Under the pieces are notes generated by a model, which was not told the origin of the DNA, did not search any database, and was given only the letters and a program-made list of their open reading frames with translations. A DNA stretch of 64,000 nt, from positions 434,001-498,000 of the forward strand of contig NZ_JACHIP010000005.1 in NCBI RefSeq assembly GCF_014203275.1, read 5' to 3'. The DNA comes from Granulicella aggregans (lineage in GTDB: Bacteria; Acidobacteriota; Terriglobia; Terriglobales; Acidobacteriaceae). This document shows, piece after piece, positions 24,101-33,665 of this stretch. A program made the position numbers and the translations under genes. Each line of letters opens with the position of its first letter. The stretch's first letter is position 1.

Positions 24101-25555
24101 TCAGTGTTCATTCGGAGCAGCCGCCCCATCGCTCAGCACGTACTTCGTGACAGCTATCTGGTTGTGACTCTTCGCAGCCTGCAACCTGGCGACGAGATCC
24201 GGCAGCCGATCTGACTGCTTCAACCGCCGCTCTGCCTGCAACTCCTGGTAGAGCGCCGCCTCGTCATAGGGGTCGCGCTTGAGCGCCTCATTCGCCTGCT
24301 CCACGACCTCCTTTAGATCCCCATGCCGCAGCAACAACACGCACAGCAGATCGCGCGCCGGTTGATAGGAAGGCTCAAGCTCCACCGAGCGCTTCGCCGC
24401 TGCAATCGCCTCCCCCAAAGTCTTCGCATCTTCAACCGTCCCTTCCGAGAGCGACTCTGCATAGAGATACTGCAACAACGCATCATTCGGCTGCGCCTTC
24501 AGCTTGTCGCGGAAGACCGACCGCGCGGCAGACATATCGTGCTTCTGGCTGAAGAGCACGCCCATGGCGTCCTCTGCCAGCGAAAGCTTCGGGTCGAGGC
24601 GATGCGCGGCTTCGAAGTCCCTGAGTGCAGCGCCCATCTGATCAAGCTGCGCGAGCAGTACCCCACGCGCAAGCAGCAGACGCGGATTGTCCGGCAACTG
24701 TTGCAGCCCCGTATTCAGCAGATCAACGCCAACCTGGTACGAACCATGCGCGAACGACACCTCGGCAAAGTACAGATAGTTCTCCACGTTCTTCGCACCA
24801 ACCTGGATCGCCTGACGCAACCACGCGACTGCCTCGGGAGTCTTGTTATCGGCCTCCGAGATACGCGCCCGCAGCAGCAACGCCGCGTCATCAGGAGGCT
24901 CCGCGTGCAGCAGCGGATCAAGCGTCATCACAGCAGCAGCACGATCTCCCGAGTCGCTCTGCGCCCGCGCCAGCGTTCGGCGATTGACACCCTTATCCTG
25001 GAGAGCGAGGAGGTCGGTCAGCGGCTCGACCGCCTCCCTCATTCTGCCCAGCGTGACCAGGCAGCCAGCATACTGACGAAGCGCTGGGACACTGCGGCTG
25101 ATCTGCTCGCTCGCCATCGCATAGTTCGTCACCGACGCCTCACAATCCCCACTTCGTGCCTCGACCGCACCCAGCATCGCGTGGGCCGCCGAGTTCCCTG
25201 GCTGCAATTCGATGACACGCTTCAACAAGCCGTCCGCTTCTGGCATGCGTCTGCTGTAAGCAATCTCCGCTGCTCCTTCAAGGCTTGCAAGGTTCGTCGG
25301 ACAAGATTGATTGGCACTCTGAAAACTTTGAAACGCGTCATCGAGTTTCGACTGGCCACGCTGCGCTAGACCAAGCAGCGTCAGGACGGAACAGTCGTTC
25401 GGCTTCGTCACAAGCACTGCGCGAGAAGCAGTCTCAGCCTCAGCAAACTTGTGCTGCTGCAGCAAGGTGAAGATAGCGGAACCCGATTGCGCAGCAGCGC
25501 TGGCAGCCCCCATCGCAATCAGCCAACTCAGAGCCCACCGGTAAAGATGTCGCAT
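24101..25555 (-). CDS. Exported TPR-repeat protein of the glycan locus
   Basis: About 484 residues from the ATG at 25555, which opens a signal peptide (RWALSWLIAMGAASAAAQ); the frame is open to 25606. The rest is a chain of tetratricopeptide-like repeats (for example HKFAEAETASRAVLVTKPND, NSAAHAMLGAVEARSGDCEAS, ALRDFEAAHRLDPKLSLAEDAMG). It has no catalytic motif. Its place between a TonB receptor and a GH127 enzyme, with 73 and 39 bp gaps, suggests a periplasmic or surface scaffold. In Bacteroidetes loci a SusD protein, itself TPR-containing, sits here, but this protein shows no lipobox and no SusD features, so the resemblance is only positional. Confidence 0.85.
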   Translation of the reverse strand: MRHLYRWALSWLIAMGAASAAAQSGSAIFTLLQQHKFAEAETASRAVLVTKPNDCSVLTLLGLAQRGQSKLDDAFQSFQSANQSCPTNLASLEGAAEIAYSRRMPEADGLLKRVIELQPGNSAAHAMLGAVEARSGDCEASVTNYAMASEQISRSVPALRQYAGCLVTLGRMREAVEPLTDLLALQDKGVNRRTLARAQSDSGDRAAAVMTLDPLLHAEPPDDAALLLRARISEADNKTPEAVAWLRQAIQVGAKNVENYLYFAEVSFAHGSYQVGVDLLNTGLQQLPDNPRLLLARGVLLAQLDQMGAALRDFEAAHRLDPKLSLAEDAMGVLFSQKHDMSAARSVFRDKLKAQPNDALLQYLYAESLSEGTVEDAKTLGEAIAAAKRSVELEPSYQPARDLLCVLLLRHGDLKEVVEQANEALKRDPYDEAALYQELQAERRLKQSDRLPDLVARLQAAKSHNQIAVTKYVLSDGAAAPNEH

Positions 25556-25628
25556 GAAGAACTCCAACCTCGAGAAGAAAAGAAAGCTGCGGCCATTGGA
25601 GCACATGACCGCAGCCCGGAGAGAGCGA

Positions 25629-28600
25629 TTAGAAGGTCAGGTTGCCTCCCAGTTGGAAGAACCGCGGCGGCCCCTGCGAAGTCGCCTTGCCGAAGTTGCC
25701 GTTCGACAGGTCTGTCACCACACCGCCAAGGTTTGGATGGTTGAAGATGTTGAAGAACTCAAAGCGAAGCTGGAAGTTCACCGACTCCGCAATCGCCGTG
25801 GTCTTCAGGAACGAGGCATCCCACTGCTGGAAGGCCGGTGTACGGAAGGCGTTGTACTTCTCATTACCATCCGTGCCCAACGTCGGCGCGGTAAAGTTCG
25901 AACCCACCAACGATCCGGTATTCAGGAAGGCCTTGCGGCTGGTGTCCTGCTTGTAGCTAGCGACGTTCGGGAAGTCGAAGTTATCGCCATCCGCGTTATA
26001 GTCGCCGCCGTTGGCAAAGGACGCTGACGTGTACACGTTAAGCGGATTCCCACTCTGCGCGATCAGCGTTCCGTTGACCGACCAGCCGCTCAATACGCGC
26101 CCCGTCAGGCCCAGACCGTTGTTGTACTTCGGCACCTCGTAGTTCAGCACTGCCGACACACGATCTGGAGCGTCCCAGTTCGATGGCCCATACCAGCGAT
26201 GCGGATTGGTGTAGGTCGGAAGGACCTGTGTGTCATCCTTCGAAGCGGAGTGCGTGTAATACACCGTGAAGAAGGTACGCGGGAACCGGCCACGAACTCC
26301 AGCGATGAAGGCGTTATACCCCGACTCGCGGTCGTTCTGCGTGTAGTAGACCGAACCGAAGCTAGTGTTCAACCTCGTCGGTGAGGTCGAGCCGTTCTGT
26401 ACCAGGTCCCCTTCGAAGACGTTGATGTCCTGACCATAGCTGACGTTATAGACCTGGCCGCCGCCCGAGAGTAGGTCCGTACCCCGTGTGCCGGAGTACG
26501 CCAGGCTGGCGACGATGTTGTGTGCAACCTCGCGCTCTACGCCAGCGGAGTAGATGTATGCGATGGGCGACTTCAGATTCGCGTCGATACCGCCAATCGA
26601 AAACTGAAGGCCCTCGATACCGCCCTTAGCGGTAAGCGGACGCGCAGGCAGCTCAGGCGCGGCATAGCCATAAGGCTTGACGTTCGTCGTTCCCAGGCCA
26701 AAGACAGGCGCCGGGTCCTGTCCGCCGTAAAACACCGGGAAGATGTTTCCTGGAGGATTGCCGCGATACTCCTCCTGCAGGTTGGCAAGCGTCGGCCAGT
26801 TGTGGAAGATACCCGCGCCGCCCTTGATCAGCCACTTCCCTGCTGAGTCCGGGCTGTAAGCTATACCTGCGCGAGGGCTGAAGACATCGGTGATGGAGCG
26901 GTTCAGCGCGTGGTGATGCGGAACCACAGCTCCATTCGAGATCTGCTCCTGGAACGTAGTACCTGCGCCGGGAATGAAGTTCCCGAAGACCGTGCTTGGC
27001 GTACGCGAGTAGGGATTGCCGTAGTCATCCCAACGGAGCCCGTAGTTCAGGGTAAGGTTGCGCTTCAGCTTCCAGGTGTCCTCTGCGAAGAAGCCATGCG
27101 TCACGCCAGCAGCGTCCCAGCTATAGGCCGTGCGCTGACCGGTTGTCGGGTTGTAAGAGAGTCCGGTCTCCGTATAGACATTATCCTTCGCCAAGTCGAG
27201 CAGGCTGTTGAAGTTGAACGTCGGCTGGTCATAAGGACCATCGAAGACCTCGACGTCGTCTGAGAACAAACCCTCATAGCCGACCCGGATATCGTGTGAC
27301 TTGAAGGTGTGATTGAGGACGTCGCGCCAGTGGTAGTTGTGCTGAATAAAGTCGCCCTGAGCGAAGCCCGCGCCGAAGCCCTGGCCAAGGCCCGTGACGT
27401 TGACGACCGGCACAGTGAACAGGCCGGAGCTGGGTGCGATACCTTCCACACGCATCGCCGCGAACGACGCTTCGTTCAGCGTAGTGGAGTTGAAGGTGTG
27501 AGTCTCGTTGACCTGGATCGCGTACTGCGCATACTTGCTGGTCGTACCAAAGGCCCCGCGAGGATTGGTGCCGTTACTGCTCAGCGTGGTGCGGTAGTAC
27601 GCACCGTAAAGACGCTCAGCCTTGAAGTTCTTATCGAGACGGACGCTGTATTGATTTCCGTTGCGGAATGCAGTGTCCGTGTAGTTGCCGTTATCGAGAA
27701 TCGCCGTGCCGCAGGGCAGGAAGTTGCTGGCTGCCGTCCCGCAAGGCGTGGCGCTCGTCGTGGGGAAGACGCTGGCGGCGGTTGAAGCCACGGTTACATT
27801 GTTGACCTTCGTGACGGGATACGTTGTGAGAAGCAAAGTCCCAAGTGTGTTCGGGAAGTTGGTCTTCGCAAATGCCGTGAAAGCGGGATCTTCGAAGGTG
27901 ATGTTCGAGCTGACAGCGGTGGAGGAACGTAGCGGCTCAATCGCGAAGAAGAAGAAGCCATCCTTGTGAGGAATAATCGGCCCACCGATGGTCGCCGAGA
28001 TGTTATTGCTATGGAACGGCGTGTAAGTCTTCGAAAACTCCGTGCCGGCGAAGAAGCCCTGGTAGTTGAAATAGTCGCTGGCGTTGCCGTGATACCGGCT
28101 GCCACCGGACTTCGTGGTCATCGTCATCTGGATGGAGCTCGAGCGGCCATAGTCCACGTTGTAGGTGTTGGTCTGGATCGTCGTCTCTTGAATCGAATCG
28201 GGATTCGGTGTCATATTCAGCACACCCGGACGAATCGAGCTGCTGACGTCGAGACCGTCGACGATGTACATGTTCCCGACCGCGCCCATGCCGTTCGCAC
28301 TGGCGTCCACCTGCGTCTCAGTAGAAAAGTTGTCGCGGCCTGATCCGGGGCTGCCATTGCTCGTTACACCGGTTCCGGTTACGCCCGGAGCAAGGGTCAC
28401 CAGAGAGATCATGTTTCGCCCCGCGAGCGGCAGAGTCGAAAGAGTCTCCGTAGAAAGCGTTTCCTGCTGGCGCGTCTCGCCGATGTCCAGCACAGCGGCC
28501 TGCGTGTTCACGTCAACCTGCGTCGTCGATCCGCCAACCGTCAGCGTCACCGGCAGGTTGAGGTTCTGATTGGTTCCCAGAGTCAGGCTGATATGCGAGG

Positions 28601-28871
28601 GCGTAAATCCGCTAAGCGTGCTCTCCAGTTCATACGCCGAAGGCGCGAGGCTGACGAACTGGTAGACGCCTTCGCTGCTGCTGGTAGCAGTTCGCTTCTC
28701 TCCAGTCGACTTGTTGGTCAACACCAGGGAAGCATTCGCAACGACTGCCCCCGTCGGGTCGCTAACGACGCCGGAGATGTTTCCGCTGAATTGCGCTAGC
28801 CCCGTCTCCGGAAGCCCAAACAGGAGAAACGCGAATGAGCAAAGGACCAAAGATAGAAGACGTTTCGACAT
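25629..28871 (-). CDS. Oar-like TonB-dependent receptor with carboxypeptidase-regulatory-like N-domain
   Basis: 1080 residues with a signal peptide ending near LAQ27. Residues about 28-110 form a carboxypeptidase-regulatory-like beta domain (ISGVVSDPTGAVVANASLVLTNKSTGEKR, shown to place it), followed by a plug (about 125-230, LPLAGRNMISLVTLAPGV) and a long 22-strand-type barrel ending in the terminal Phe (LTF). Such receptors are numerous in Terriglobia and import large glycans or other ligands through the outer membrane with TonB/ExbBD energy. It is the first gene of the six-gene locus with GH127 and the sensor system. No TonB genes are in the window. Ligand is inferred only from the neighbours. 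Confidence 0.92.
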   Translation of the reverse strand: MSKRLLSLVLCSFAFLLFGLPETGLAQFSGNISGVVSDPTGAVVANASLVLTNKSTGEKRTATSSSEGVYQFVSLAPSAYELESTLSGFTPSHISLTLGTNQNLNLPVTLTVGGSTTQVDVNTQAAVLDIGETRQQETLSTETLSTLPLAGRNMISLVTLAPGVTGTGVTSNGSPGSGRDNFSTETQVDASANGMGAVGNMYIVDGLDVSSSIRPGVLNMTPNPDSIQETTIQTNTYNVDYGRSSSIQMTMTTKSGGSRYHGNASDYFNYQGFFAGTEFSKTYTPFHSNNISATIGGPIIPHKDGFFFFAIEPLRSSTAVSSNITFEDPAFTAFAKTNFPNTLGTLLLTTYPVTKVNNVTVASTAASVFPTTSATPCGTAASNFLPCGTAILDNGNYTDTAFRNGNQYSVRLDKNFKAERLYGAYYRTTLSSNGTNPRGAFGTTSKYAQYAIQVNETHTFNSTTLNEASFAAMRVEGIAPSSGLFTVPVVNVTGLGQGFGAGFAQGDFIQHNYHWRDVLNHTFKSHDIRVGYEGLFSDDVEVFDGPYDQPTFNFNSLLDLAKDNVYTETGLSYNPTTGQRTAYSWDAAGVTHGFFAEDTWKLKRNLTLNYGLRWDDYGNPYSRTPSTVFGNFIPGAGTTFQEQISNGAVVPHHHALNRSITDVFSPRAGIAYSPDSAGKWLIKGGAGIFHNWPTLANLQEEYRGNPPGNIFPVFYGGQDPAPVFGLGTTNVKPYGYAAPELPARPLTAKGGIEGLQFSIGGIDANLKSPIAYIYSAGVEREVAHNIVASLAYSGTRGTDLLSGGGQVYNVSYGQDINVFEGDLVQNGSTSPTRLNTSFGSVYYTQNDRESGYNAFIAGVRGRFPRTFFTVYYTHSASKDDTQVLPTYTNPHRWYGPSNWDAPDRVSAVLNYEVPKYNNGLGLTGRVLSGWSVNGTLIAQSGNPLNVYTSASFANGGDYNADGDNFDFPNVASYKQDTSRKAFLNTGSLVGSNFTAPTLGTDGNEKYNAFRTPAFQQWDASFLKTTAIAESVNFQLRFEFFNIFNHPNLGGVVTDLSNGNFGKATSQGPPRFFQLGGNLTF

Positions 28872-28967
28872 GAACTGACCTCGTAGAAGTTGATGGCTGC
28901 AGAGCCCGGAATCGCATACTTCAAGCTCCCGCGAGGCCGTCGCGGTGAGTGCATTTGAGTAAACGAT

Positions 28968-29030
28968 TTCTCAGACCTGAGAACTCTAGGCATCGCCCTC
29001 TATCACAGTCAAGACGGATAGTACATCCGT
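28968..29030. promoter_or_regulatory. Two candidate operator palindromes upstream of the TonB-receptor locus
   Basis: In the 217-bp space between the divergent TonB-receptor and SelO genes are TTCTCA-GACC-TGAGAA (28968-28983) and ACGGAT-AGTAC-ATCCGT (29014-29030), both perfect inverted repeats. They lie about 100 and 150 bp upstream of the receptor start and may bind the NarL-type regulator at the end of that locus or another factor. No unambiguous -35/-10 pair was seen. Confidence 0.4.
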
Positions 29031-29088
29031 ACCATCTCCTATTTTCCAGTCCATCCACACCCGAAACTCTCGCTCTGCGAGTTTCCAT

Positions 29089-30666
29089 ATGGATCATCCG
29101 GGCAGATTCGTTATCCAATGGGATATGCACTCAACTGCCGATGCCTCGGCCCTTCCCGACACCTCAAGCGACGGTCACAAGTTCGTCTCGATCGACTTCG
29201 CGAATACTTACACGAAGCTCCCTGAACGCTTCTACTCGCGGACGACTGCAGCGCCGGTCGCCGCCCCTCGCCTGATCAAGATCAACGATAGGCTGGCGCT
29301 GCAACTAGGCCTCGATCCGGTTGCACTGGCAATCCCTGAGGGCATCGCGGTTCTCTCCGGCAATCGCGTGGCAACCGGATCAGAGCCGATCGCTCTCGCC
29401 TATGCAGGCCATCAGTTCGGACACTTCGTTCCGCAACTTGGCGACGGCCGTGCACTTCTTCTTGGAGAGGTGGTCGCTCAGGACGGCCAACGCTACGACA
29501 TCCAGCTCAAAGGTTCCGGGCCGACCGCCTTCTCGCGCCGCGGCGACGGCAGGGCCGCTCTCGGCCCCGTCCTGCGGGAGTACATCCTCAGCGAGGCCAT
29601 GGCGGCTCTAGGCGTGCCCACCACCCGCGCTCTCGCAGCCGTTACGACCGGCCAGAAGGTAGTTCGCGAGACAGTCCTGCCGGGAGCGATCTTCACGCGG
29701 GTTGCCGCAAGCCACTTGCGGGTCGGCACCTTTCAATACTTCGCGGCGCGGTCGGACATCGAAGGCACAAAGCTTCTCGCGGACTATGCGATCGCTCGCC
29801 ATTACCCTGAAGCGCCCAAGACACCTCATCCCTACCGGGCATTCCTCGACGGCGTCATCTCACGCCAGGCGCAGCTGGTCGCGCAGTGGATGCTGGTGGG
29901 ATTCATCCACGGCGTGATGAATACTGACAACACCTCGATCTCCGGCGAGACCATCGACTACGGTCCGTGCGCCTTCCTAGAAGCCTACGATCCAGCAAAA
30001 GTCTTCAGCTCGAGAGACCAGCAGGGCCGCTATGCGTATGGCAATCAGCCCGCCATGATGTTGTGGAACCTCACGCGGCTGGCGGAGACGCTCCTGCCCC
30101 TTCTCGCGACCGAAGCCGGAGGCGATGAAGCGGGGCTGGCTTCAGCCAAAGGATCGTTGGCTGCCTTCGAGGGGATTTTTAACAAGGCACTGCATGCGGG
30201 CCTGCGACGCAAGCTGGGCCTCTCCACGCATCGCGAAGGCGACGAAGCGCTCGCGGTCGATCTGCTCTCCCGCATGGCGGCCAATCGCGCCGACTTCGCG
30301 CTTACCTTCCGTACACTCTGCGATGCCGCGGCCAGTACAGAGGCGGATACTCGCGTCCGCGCTCTCTTCGCAGATCCAACAGCCTACGACGCATGGGCCT
30401 CAGCGTGGCGGCAACGTCTCGAGAGCGAACCTGCATCGGCCCACGAACGAGCAGCGGCGATGCGGACCGCCAACCCTTCCGTCATCCCGCGCAATCACCT
30501 CGTGCAGGCCGTGATCGACGCGGCCATTCAGCGCGAGGATTTTCAGCCGTTCGAAGAGATGCTCGACGCCGTCTCGCGCCCCTACGAGGACAGACCGGAC
30601 CTGGAGCTCTACACCAGACCAGCCCGCCCCGAAGAATCCGTGATCGCTACTTTCTGCGGAACATAA
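29089..30666 (+). CDS. selO: SelO-type protein adenylyltransferase (YdiU/UPF0061)
   Basis: 525 residues (or 513 from the ATG at 29125). The pseudokinase-like SelO fold is recognisable: LAYAGHQFGHFVPQLGDGRA, the nucleotide-binding YDIQLKGSGPTAFSRRGDGRA, the catalytic/metal segment FIHGVMNTDNTSISGETIDYGPCAF. SelO transfers AMP from ATP to Ser/Thr/Tyr of other proteins and is linked to redox stress. The protein ends in FCGT, so the conserved C-terminal Cys, where eukaryotes have selenocysteine, is kept. It is divergent from the TonB-receptor locus. Confidence 0.95.
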   Translation: MDHPGRFVIQWDMHSTADASALPDTSSDGHKFVSIDFANTYTKLPERFYSRTTAAPVAAPRLIKINDRLALQLGLDPVALAIPEGIAVLSGNRVATGSEPIALAYAGHQFGHFVPQLGDGRALLLGEVVAQDGQRYDIQLKGSGPTAFSRRGDGRAALGPVLREYILSEAMAALGVPTTRALAAVTTGQKVVRETVLPGAIFTRVAASHLRVGTFQYFAARSDIEGTKLLADYAIARHYPEAPKTPHPYRAFLDGVISRQAQLVAQWMLVGFIHGVMNTDNTSISGETIDYGPCAFLEAYDPAKVFSSRDQQGRYAYGNQPAMMLWNLTRLAETLLPLLATEAGGDEAGLASAKGSLAAFEGIFNKALHAGLRRKLGLSTHREGDEALAVDLLSRMAANRADFALTFRTLCDAAASTEADTRVRALFADPTAYDAWASAWRQRLESEPASAHERAAAMRTANPSVIPRNHLVQAVIDAAIQREDFQPFEEMLDAVSRPYEDRPDLELYTRPARPEESVIATFCGT

Positions 30667-30733
30667 GTCCTAAGTAAATTGCTCTAAGTGACTGGATTTA
30701 CGCGATAATCGCAAGCAGGAGACCGGCCCCCGA

Positions 30734-31921
30734 ATGACCACTCAATCCTCTTCTGCCTCCGTACTTGATTCGCCAACCGCAACGGTGCGCCCTCGCCGTC
30801 TGCTTTCGATCGACCTGCTGCGAGGGCTCACTCTCGCCTTCATGATTCTGGTCAACGACAACGGCGACGGTAACGGAGCTTACTGGGCCCTGAAGCACGC
30901 TGACTGGAACGGCTTCACGCCGACCGACCTGGTCTTCCCCACCTTCCTCTTTCTCGTCGGCATCTCAACCGTGCTTTCCACCGCAGGTAGGCTTGCTCGC
31001 GGCGAGAGCAAGCAGAGCCTCTTCCTGCATGTCCTGCGCAGATCGGTGATCCTCTTTCTTCTGGGGATGGTGGTCAACAACTTTCCCTTCTTCCACTTCG
31101 CGACCATGCGGTTCTATGGCGTTCTGCCCCGCATTGCGCTCTGTTATCTCATCGTTGCGACGTTTTACATCTACTTTCCGGGTTGGCGCAGCAAGGTTGC
31201 GGCTCTTGTGGCAGCCCTCATCGGCTACTGGATACTGATGCGCTTCGTGTCCGTGCCCGGCGTTGGCGTCCCCACCCACGGGATCCCTCTGCTCAGCCGC
31301 GACTCGAATCTTACGGCGTGGCTGGATCGGCAGATCTTCTCGCCCGGCCACCTGTACGAACACACCCGCGACCCTGAAGGCCTGCTGAGCACCTTGCCGG
31401 CACTGGGCACGATCCTTATGGGCCTGCTCACCGGGTTATGGCTGCAGACAAAGCACGAGCTCAGGACGAAGGCAAACTACATCCTGCTGGCGGGCTTCAC
31501 GGCAGTCTCTCTCGGGCTGATGTGGAACATCGACTTCCCGATCAACAAGAAGCTCTGGACGAGTTCCTACGCGCTCTTCGCAGGCGGTCTCAGTATGATC
31601 CTGCTCGCGCTCTTTATCTGGATCTCAGATCTGCGGAAGCCTTCGCAGGAGCCCAGGAACTCCTTCGCCACGACGGCGCTGCTGGTCTTCGGTACCAACG
31701 CAATCTTCTCTTACGTCTTGTCAGAGGTACTCGCAACCATCTTCGGGATCATTCACCTTAGCAGCGGCCAGAACCTTCAGCAGACGCTCTACGGACTCTG
31801 CCATCGCTTCATCCCGGATGTCGCCTTCGCATCACTCATCTACAGCCTGGGATACGTCGCCCTATGCTGGCTCGTGGTGTATGTACTGCTCTATCGCAGA
31901 CGCATCTTCCTCAAGATCTGA
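30734..31921 (+). CDS. HGSNAT-like membrane acyltransferase (DUF5009 type)
   Basis: 395 residues with AGGAG upstream of the ATG. About ten membrane helices are seen, beginning RLLSIDLLRGLTLAFMILVN. The segment ADWNGFTPTDLVFPTFLFLVGIS is the family signature of heparan-alpha-glucosaminide N-acetyltransferase-like proteins, which pass acetyl groups across a membrane to sugar amines. In bacteria the acceptor is mostly unknown. It follows selO by 67 bp on the same strand and converges with gpsA (5 bp between stops). Substrate is not predictable from sequence. Confidence 0.85.
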   Translation: MTTQSSSASVLDSPTATVRPRRLLSIDLLRGLTLAFMILVNDNGDGNGAYWALKHADWNGFTPTDLVFPTFLFLVGISTVLSTAGRLARGESKQSLFLHVLRRSVILFLLGMVVNNFPFFHFATMRFYGVLPRIALCYLIVATFYIYFPGWRSKVAALVAALIGYWILMRFVSVPGVGVPTHGIPLLSRDSNLTAWLDRQIFSPGHLYEHTRDPEGLLSTLPALGTILMGLLTGLWLQTKHELRTKANYILLAGFTAVSLGLMWNIDFPINKKLWTSSYALFAGGLSMILLALFIWISDLRKPSQEPRNSFATTALLVFGTNAIFSYVLSEVLATIFGIIHLSSGQNLQQTLYGLCHRFIPDVAFASLIYSLGYVALCWLVVYVLLYRRRIFLKI

Positions 31922-31926
31922 GCCGA

Positions 31927-32919
31927 TTACTCGTCCTTGCCCGGGCGCGTCATCAGTTCGCGGATGGCGTCCTTGGGGTCCTTGTCGCGATTCAGGATCG
32001 CGTCCACCTGCTCGGTGATCGGCATATCAACGCCGTACCGCGCAGCCAGCCCCAAAGCGGCAGTCGTGCTGCGAATTCCTTCAGCCACCTTGCCGTTGAG
32101 CTCTCCAAGAATCGCATTGAGCTTGCGGCCCTTGCCTAGCTCGACACCGACGGTACGATTTCGCGAGAGTCCGCCTGTGCAGGTAAGCACTAGGTCACCT
32201 ACGCCGGAGAGGCCCGCTAGCGTCTGCCTGCGGCCGCCGCAAGCCACGGATAGACGAGTGATCTCTGCGATGCCCCGCGTGATCAATGCAGCGGCGGAGT
32301 TGCTGCCCAACTCCAGACCGACGACTACGCCGGCAGCAAGCGCGATCACATTCTTCAACGCGCCGCCAAGTTCCACGCCCGCAACATCATCGTTCGTGTA
32401 GACACGCAGAGACGGACTGGCGAACTCGTGCTGGATCAGTTGCGCCAGAACGCCGTCACTGGCTGCCGCCACGATCGCCGTCGGCTGCCCCGTAGCAACC
32501 TCCTGCGCAAAGGATGGCCCACTCAACACACCGATGGGGTTGTTGGTCACCGAGGCCATCACCTGTGACATGCGCAGGAAACTCCCGTCCTCAATTCCCT
32601 TGCTGGCGCTGATCAGTACCTGATTGCGCGTCAACAAAGGCGCAATATGCGAGACGATGCCGCGCATATGCTGCGAAGGAGGCACGCACAGCAGAATGTC
32701 TGCCTCGAAGATCGCACCCGGCAGATCAGCGGTAATCTGCACATCCGCCGGCACCATCGCGTGCGGCAGATAAGTTACGTTCCGGCCGGTCTCGGTCATC
32801 GTCTCGGCGAGTGCCTCCGAGTGCGACCAGAGTACAAGTTCATGCCCTCCGCGTCGAGCGAGGGAGATCGTCAGTGCGGTGCCCCAGGCACCTGCCCCAA
32901 GAATTGCAATGCGGCTCAA
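31927..32919 (-). CDS. gpsA: NAD(P)-dependent glycerol-3-phosphate dehydrogenase
   Basis: 330 residues. The N-terminal Rossmann motif is ILGAGAWGTALTISLARRG; SKGIEDGSFLRMSQV, GVLSGPSFAQEVATGQPTA, the catalytic Lys in GGALKNVIALAAGV and the later GLSGVGDLVLTCTGGLSRNR are all as in GpsA. It reduces dihydroxyacetone phosphate to sn-glycerol 3-phosphate for phospholipid synthesis. Its start overlaps the plsY stop by four bases (ATGA), so the two steps that make and acylate glycerol 3-phosphate are encoded in one operon. Confidence 0.97.
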   Translation of the reverse strand: MSRIAILGAGAWGTALTISLARRGGHELVLWSHSEALAETMTETGRNVTYLPHAMVPADVQITADLPGAIFEADILLCVPPSQHMRGIVSHIAPLLTRNQVLISASKGIEDGSFLRMSQVMASVTNNPIGVLSGPSFAQEVATGQPTAIVAAASDGVLAQLIQHEFASPSLRVYTNDDVAGVELGGALKNVIALAAGVVVGLELGSNSAAALITRGIAEITRLSVACGGRRQTLAGLSGVGDLVLTCTGGLSRNRTVGVELGKGRKLNAILGELNGKVAEGIRSTTAALGLAARYGVDMPITEQVDAILNRDKDPKDAIRELMTRPGKDE

Positions 32920-33527
32920 TTACCCGCCTTTCTGGAGCCAAATCGGCTCTCAGTTCCTGCCAAAAGACGGCGAATGTTTTGGTGATGCTTGCCAATGATC
33001 AGCGCCGTGATCAACAGAAATCCAGCGATCACGATTGCGCTGCGCTCCGGAACGAAGAAGTAAGCAAAGAACGGCAGAGTCGCTGCAGCAATGATCGAGG
33101 CAAGAGATACGAAGCGGGTCAGGACTACGACCACAATAAAGACGCTTAGAATGCATAAGGCGCTGGGCCATGTAAGCGCTAAAAAGACACCGAGCGCACT
33201 GGCCACTCCCTTGCCTCCGCGAAAGCCGAGCCACACCGGGTAAATGTGGCCAACGACCGCCGCCACGGCCGTCGCGACTGCGAGATCATAGTTTCCCGGG
33301 GCAAGCTTCTTCGCAATCAGTACCGCGCAGAACGCCTTGCCAAGGTCGAGCAGCAAAGTTGCGAAACCCAGCCCCTTCGCTCCGGAGCGAATTACATTCG
33401 TCGCACCGATATTCCCGCTGCCTGTCTTACGGATGTCCTGGTGATTGAAGGTCCGCACCAGCAGATACCCAAATGGGATGGAGCCCAGTAGATAAGCGAC
33501 CGACAATGAGATGATCCAGCTATTCAT
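32916..33527 (-). CDS. plsY: Acyl-phosphate:glycerol-3-phosphate acyltransferase
   Basis: 203 residues with five or so membrane helices. The PlsY motifs SGNIGATNVIR, GFRGGKGVASALG and a late cytosolic loop are visible. It transfers an acyl group from acyl phosphate to glycerol 3-phosphate to make lysophosphatidate at the inner membrane. It is the first gene of a two-gene operon with gpsA. The 138 bp upstream, before the next minus-strand gene, show no clear terminator or motif. Confidence 0.96.
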   Translation of the reverse strand: MNSWIISLSVAYLLGSIPFGYLLVRTFNHQDIRKTGSGNIGATNVIRSGAKGLGFATLLLDLGKAFCAVLIAKKLAPGNYDLAVATAVAAVVGHIYPVWLGFRGGKGVASALGVFLALTWPSALCILSVFIVVVVLTRFVSLASIIAAATLPFFAYFFVPERSAIVIAGFLLITALIIGKHHQNIRRLLAGTESRFGSRKAGN

Positions 33528-33665
33528 TCCTCGTCTTTGTTACCAGTTTCGAGGTACGTCTAGCAAGCTGCATCGCTGTTTTCAGGGAGATCGCGCCTTC
33601 TGCCAACTGAACTTAAGAGCTCACTAGCAAAGGTTCATCAGGTCATCAAAAGACGCCTGAGAGGA

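Noticed and set aside
24323..25369. 348-codon antisense frame over the TPR gene
   Set aside because: Arg-rich shadow of clear TPR repeats on the other strand.
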